From assembly GCF_003182155.1 (NCBI RefSeq), contig NZ_QGTG01000001.1, positions 1,222,390 through 1,286,389 of the forward strand: a stretch of 64,000 bases of DNA, in the 5' to 3' direction. Source of the stretch: Chitinophaga sp. S165. GTDB lineage: Bacteria > Bacteroidota > Bacteroidia > Chitinophagales > Chitinophagaceae. The notes beneath the pieces are model-generated. The model did not search any database and was not told where the DNA came from. It saw nothing but the letters and a program-made list of their open reading frames with translations. Position 1 is the stretch's first letter, and the number at the start of each line of letters is the position of its first letter. Below, in pieces: positions 62,201-64,000 of the stretch. Position numbers and translations under genes: made by a program.

Positions 62201-63544
62201 ATCTGCAGCTGCTGGGTCTATCTGCATGTCGGTTTCCGCATTGCTACCAGAATCAAATCCATCCAACACCGCAATACTATTTGTCGCTGTATATAAGGAA
62301 CTACCATCATGACTATACAGAGCCAGATCTGCCTCCGCTGGAGACGCATATGAAATAGACTGGGACGCCGTCGCTCTGTTCATTCTTGCCTGCAATGTAT
62401 CTCTTGTTGCCGTTCCTTTATAGAGCGCCGTCATTGTTGGACGATTCATCCCGTCATAAAAGGTAACATGCCATTCCATAGGAGATTTGGCCCTTTGAAT
62501 CGCATCCTGGGTGAACACCAGCCTATCCCGGACATCGTAAACCATAAAAAATTGTCCGGCGCCTGGTACCTTCTTTACTGCTACACGCCGGCGTTCATCA
62601 TATTGATACTGAAAACACAAGTCGTCTGCAATAGCCGTGCTTATCGTCCAGGTCCCTTTGATCGCATCGACAGCCAGTGGTGGTATAACGAATCGCAACT
62701 CATTCAGATCATCGTATACATAATAGGTGCATAACCAACCAATGTGTCCAGTGCCGGGGCTATTCCCAACTTGTACCTTTCTTAGTAAAATATTCCCGTC
62801 TTTATCTTTATACTCGATTGTCTGGTTTCCCTGCTCGTCTATAGTCACATTCTTCTGTAACTGGCCAGCCCCATAGTTACCACTACTGGAAGGTAGTCCT
62901 GTACCAATACTCCACAGTCTTACAGAATCGCTCACTGCATTAAACTGATACCGCATCTCAACAGGGCGATTAACCCAACTGTTACCTTGTGAATACGCTT
63001 TAAGCGTTCTGTTAAGAGGAGACGCCTCAAATCCCACTTGACTATAAAAAATATTCTCTCCTATAACTCCCGGATTAAGCACACCATTCTGATAAAATGC
63101 CTTCTGTGCACTAAATGGATCGGTCTTAAACTTACCATCATTGGAGTTACCGGATTGCGGCACATATGGAAGGTATTTATATTGTTCCCGTCCGAACTGA
63201 TCGTATATAACCGGTGCAACAAGGTCTCTGCCACCTGCACTTATGCCTTTAGAAACTGTTTGCAATGGTCTTCCCAAACCATCAATATATTGAGTCGTCT
63301 GCTTAACTTCTCTTATCTTTCTTGCCGTCGACTTAACAGCTGCCGTATCTGTCATTGCCATGTCAGGCTCCCAGGTCCTGACATAATTGACGGAGGTATT
63401 TGTATATGCAAAAGGTAGCGGCACTGCAACTGCAGTTGCCCTTGTTCCTCCTGGTTTATTAGGCCCTTGTGCTGATAATGTTCCAGGAATAAGCCCCAGG
63501 AAGCATAATACCAGCAGAGACGTACTGTATTTATTAAAGCTCAT
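59255..63544 (-). CDS. RHS repeat protein with C-terminal toxin tip
   Basis: I start at the Met at 63544 (MSFNKYSTSLLVLCFLG), which gives a signal peptide ending TLSAQ; the longer frame lacks one. The 1429-residue protein has a DUF6443-type N-terminal domain (about 60-190, 'QYIDGLGRPLQTVSKG', 'VIYDQFGREQYKYLPYVP'). YD repeats follow ('YDELGQLKQKRLG', 'YDANGNIKTML', 'YQYDAVGNKLSKTV'), then the RHS-associated core ('EETHYYPFGLTMAGIS', 'YNGNELQSKEF', 'LYDFNARTYDEQMGRFLQMDPL', ending at 'YGDPDGK' near residue 1254). The last 175 residues are the variable tip: a hydrophobic stretch, then a Lys-rich part with 'RHGGGKNGQHANQ' and 'DNTGENHSKKAKG'. It is probably a contact-dependent toxin or a matrix protein released through an outer membrane route. 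Toxin activity is unknown; conserved His residues would fit a nuclease. Confidence 0.9.
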   Translation of the reverse strand: MSFNKYSTSLLVLCFLGLIPGTLSAQGPNKPGGTRATAVAVPLPFAYTNTSVNYVRTWEPDMAMTDTAAVKSTARKIREVKQTTQYIDGLGRPLQTVSKGISAGGRDLVAPVIYDQFGREQYKYLPYVPQSGNSNDGKFKTDPFSAQKAFYQNGVLNPGVIGENIFYSQVGFEASPLNRTLKAYSQGNSWVNRPVEMRYQFNAVSDSVRLWSIGTGLPSSSGNYGAGQLQKNVTIDEQGNQTIEYKDKDGNILLRKVQVGNSPGTGHIGWLCTYYVYDDLNELRFVIPPLAVDAIKGTWTISTAIADDLCFQYQYDERRRVAVKKVPGAGQFFMVYDVRDRLVFTQDAIQRAKSPMEWHVTFYDGMNRPTMTALYKGTATRDTLQARMNRATASQSISYASPAEADLALYSHDGSSLYTATNSIAVLDGFDSGSNAETDMQIDPAAADTTIITATNPLPNIPASDLTPLTYTFYDDYNYTGKLAFVGTDTAKLVAADTLYPEKLPVSGMTEGLVTGSKVRVLGTDKWLTTTTYYNDKGRPIQIVSENNVGGKDMVTTLYNFKGAVLSSYLRHQNPKSITPQSTLLTSMTYDNGGRLLTIRKRLNDNVGQEKLIAASSYDELGQLKQKRLGVGSSGSVIDSLNYTYNIRGWMQGINRNFVNSGASTSNWFGQELSYDYGFDSSQYNGNISGVRWKTRADSAWAYGYNYDKANRLTGAYFTQKNGGSWAQDKKNFSVSNLSYDANGNIKTMLQKGMVGTTSKTIDSLTYTYASNDISNRLRGVRDIDSSITRSAMLGDFIDGNTAVDDYSYDLNGNMIADLNKKIASISYNHLNLPTQITITGKGTITYQYDAVGNKLSKTVVDNTGSTPKTTVTDYIGGFVYKQDSLELIGHEEGRIRPIYKTGDSIRYAYDYFEKDHLGNVRTVLTDQTDFTMYAATMETETAAKEVALFSNIEETRSEKPSGYPEDKTTETNKSVAKLNAKSGGKKIGPSLVLRVMAGDTVQIKARAFYKSQGPTDNSQKAPVEDIVAGLVQAFGGNVSENGSHASQAVSNNTPFSADFYNNDYQRLKEKNRENGQSGRPKAYLNFVLFDDDFKLVENNSGVRQVKESPDELQTLGMEKMAVEKSGFLYVYTSNESQQDVFFDNVVLGVSSGPLLEETHYYPFGLTMAGISSSTLKGTSYSANRRKYNGNELQSKEFNDGSGLELYDFNARTYDEQMGRFLQMDPLIETDQENLTPYHFAFNNPAKYGDPDGKFPIVIPIIIYGLELAIEGYEVYRVYRAAATTVAVVNLLSKVTASDVTRPNEKAGAPVAKDETAISVKAPEKALDMKAKPTVAPGAAELLGKIESITVPERHGGGKNGQHANQKARDSAKERYEKVKKEYDALKSKPNKTKEDKAALEKLKRSVDHEKKKMDNTGENHSKKAKGSN

Positions 63545-63629
63545 CGAATTTTGGTTTTCATTTGATAACACCCGCCTGATACAGATACTCACACCAGTAA
63601 TCAGGGATTGCTTCTCTATTCTGCTTACG

Positions 63630-64000
63630 CTACTTTGTGATCGCAGCCTGGTATTCATAACTATATTGTTTCAGGATCTTACCATCCTGGTCTTTAACAA
63701 TTATCAACCTACCGAAGCCATCATAAGTGAAATAAGAAAACGAATTCTTACCGTCACATATAGACGTGATTCCATACAAAGGCTGATAGGTAAAAGACGA
63801 CATCGTAGCATCAACTGGATACAAACGAAGATCATCAATAGTGACACTTCCGGATACAGAGACAGACGAATTACCAGCCGGCAGTAAATGTTCAAAATAA
63901 GTCCATCCGTTTCTAACAGGCCCTTGCGTCAAAGACGTGCCGTTCACTGTTGCTGCTCCACTTTTGCTCCAATAGGAGATCTTATAAGCTTTACCTGTTG
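63630..64000 (-). CDS. 3' end of a YD-repeat/RHS-related protein (partial at window edge)
   Basis: The minus-strand frame is open from the window edge to the stop at 63630. It encodes a carbohydrate-binding-like stretch ('AYKISYWSKSGATVNGT', 'GWTYFEHLLPAGNSSVSVSG', 'TIDDLRLYP') and a final YD repeat ('YFTYDGFGRLIIVKDQDGKIL'). It ends 85 bases before the RHS gene on the same strand. A large companion protein directly upstream of an RHS gene is common in Chitinophagaceae. Its start lies outside the window. Confidence 0.8.
   Translation of the reverse strand, partial: TGKAYKISYWSKSGAATVNGTSLTQGPVRNGWTYFEHLLPAGNSSVSVSGSVTIDDLRLYPVDATMSSFTYQPLYGITSICDGKNSFSYFTYDGFGRLIIVKDQDGKILKQYSYEYQAAITK

Noticed and set aside
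1..64000. CRISPR array, transposase, integrase or att site around the tRNA-Lys
   Set aside because: No regularly spaced repeats, no transposase or integrase frame, and no repeat of the tRNA 3' end were seen in the window.

Overview
The window looks like chromosomal DNA of a member of the Bacteroidota, most likely a Chitinophaga-like member of the Chitinophagaceae (inference from gene content, not from a search). Supporting signs are a SusC/SusD pair with an ECF sigma factor and a FecR anti-sigma factor, a type IX secretion (T9SS) C-terminal sorting domain, gliding-type ABC genes (GldA, GldF-GldG), a DUF6443-type RHS protein, a DUF2723 membrane protein, and several matches to the Bacteroidota promoter (TTTG, about 19-20 bases, TAnnTTTG). 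No CRISPR array, insertion sequence transposase, integrase or rRNA was seen.

Layout. 1-7.9 kb is an AT-rich accessory region of small secreted, membrane or immunity-like genes. They are interleaved with broken 3' ends of RHS-type toxin tips, and it reads as a graveyard of orphan toxin-tip/immunity cassettes. 8.1-13.6 kb holds a 1617-residue T9SS surface protein and a small lipoprotein. 13.7-22.5 kb, on the minus strand, holds an M16 peptidase, two overlapping MutS-like ATPases, a GldF-GldG fusion and a GldA-like ATPase. 22.6-30.8 kb, minus strand, is a nutrient uptake locus: sigma factor, FecR, SusC, SusD and a metallopeptidase-like lipoprotein that has lost its HExxH motif. 31-37 kb has a CHRD lipoprotein, small hypothetical genes, a SIMPL protein, a two-component pair and tRNA-Lys. 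37.2-48.8 kb is core-like: SDR, SAM hydroxide adenosyltransferase family, DUF2723 protein, DUF2310 zinc-ribbon protein, sugar phosphate isomerase, VWA plus MoxR-like ATPase, and a Tat-exported Gfo/Idh/MocA oxidoreductase. 48.8-57.7 kb is a mixed region: ankyrin protein, a chimeric pseudogene, GNAT, SnoaL-like protein, two AraC regulators, a PRISE-like reductase, an SseB-like protein, and an SDR/TetR unit with three matching operators. 57.7-64 kb, minus strand, holds a full RHS gene with its present tip and immunity gene, preceded by the 3' end of another YD-repeat gene and followed by the decayed remains of an older tip/immunity pair.

The most interesting signal is shared by the two ends of the window. 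The same RHS tip plus small membrane-protein pair occurs at 4.5-5.8 kb (plus strand, with RHS core attached but 5' truncated and carrying a stop) and as an inverted relic at 57.7-58.6 kb, just downstream of the living RHS gene. Several other tip tails (764-946, 6350-6490, 6998-7117, 7140-7247) each sit directly before a small candidate immunity gene. Together they suggest repeated tip replacement and cassette storage by an RHS locus. None of the toxin activities can be assigned from sequence alone.
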